5,362 nt of DNA from Erysipelotrichia bacterium. Lineage in GTDB: Bacteria > Bacillota_I > Bacilli_A > Erysipelotrichales > Erysipelotrichaceae. Every line of letters starts with the position of its first letter. Position 1 is the first letter of the stretch. Location of the stretch: NCBI GenBank assembly GCA_009929095.1, contig SABF01000126.1, forward strand, positions 1 to 5,362, written 5' to 3'. The translations under genes were made by a program, and so were the position numbers. Positions 5,281-5,362 of this stretch are shown one piece after another. The notes below the pieces were generated by a model, which worked only from the letters and a program-made list of their open reading frames with translations, did not search any database and had not been told where the DNA came from.

Positions 5281-5338
5281 GTTAGGACAGAGAAAGCAGC
5301 GATCTGATTCGTCAGACCGCTGCAGTTCATGACCTAAC
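5281..5338. other. Nested inverted repeat, possible minus-strand terminator or structured RNA
   Basis: An inner stem pairs 5296-5307 with 5312-5323 (GCAGCG/CGCTGC, then TCTGA/TCAGA). It is enclosed by GTTAGG at 5281-5286 and CCTAAC at 5333-5338. On the plus strand the inner stem has one A-C mismatch and a TTCG loop; on the minus strand that position is a G-U pair, so the 12-bp stem is unbroken and is followed by TTTCTCT. This favours a minus-strand RNA, perhaps the terminator of a converging gene: a minus frame is open from the right edge to a TGA at 5327-5329, four bases before the stem. The tract is weakly U-rich, so the call is tentative. Confidence 0.4.
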
Positions 5339-5362
5339 AGCTAGTATATTGACTGTGATTGC

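Noticed and set aside
5281..5340. tRNA-like fold at the right end
   Set aside because: There is no seven-base acceptor pairing, no T-loop or anticodon arm of the right form and no CCA; the outer helix is six bases only.

Overview
The window looks like a chromosomal carbohydrate-utilisation locus from a low-to-moderate GC Bacillota. The Shine-Dalgarno sequences are strong and purine-rich, and the protein families (mannose-type PTS, AgaS, an AraC regulator with an FPGE-H-F cupin) resemble those of gut Erysipelotrichales or Lachnospirales. The taxonomic placement is inference only. The gene set points to uptake and breakdown of N-acetylgalactosamine (GalNAc) or galactosamine, amino sugars typical of mucin and host glycans.

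Layout: (1) The minus strand at the left edge carries the first 52 codons of a mannose-family PTS IIB protein (agaV-like); its operon runs off the window. (2) A 250-bp divergent intergenic region holds two promoters and at least five related operator-like sites. (3) An AraC-family regulator of 391 aa lies on the plus strand. (4) A near-perfect two-way terminator separates it from (5) the converging minus-strand pair agaS (galactosamine-6-phosphate deaminase/isomerase) and agaF-like PTS IIA. (6) A second divergent intergenic region carries two more copies of the operator-like motif. (7) On the plus strand follow an N-acetylhexosamine-6-phosphate deacetylase (nagA/agaA) and a small four-helix membrane protein of unknown function, ending at a good terminator. 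(8) The last 100 bp have no supported gene but contain a conspicuous nested hairpin.

Proposed working: the PTS (IIB here, IIC and IID presumably to the left, IIA next to agaS) imports and phosphorylates GalNAc. The deacetylase removes the acetyl group to give galactosamine-6-phosphate, and AgaS deaminates and isomerises this to tagatose-6-phosphate. The kinase and aldolase needed after that are not in the window.

The most interesting observation is regulatory. A motif close to TTACCGAAAAGTGCAAC occurs in both divergent intergenic regions and nowhere else that I could see by eye. In the agaV-araC region its copies sit about 21 bp apart, in positions resembling the E. coli araI half-sites before agaV and covering the promoter and start codon of the regulator gene. 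I infer that the AraC-type protein is the local regulator of all four transcription units and represses itself. The regulator also carries an unusual N-terminal segment of about 115 residues ahead of its cupin.
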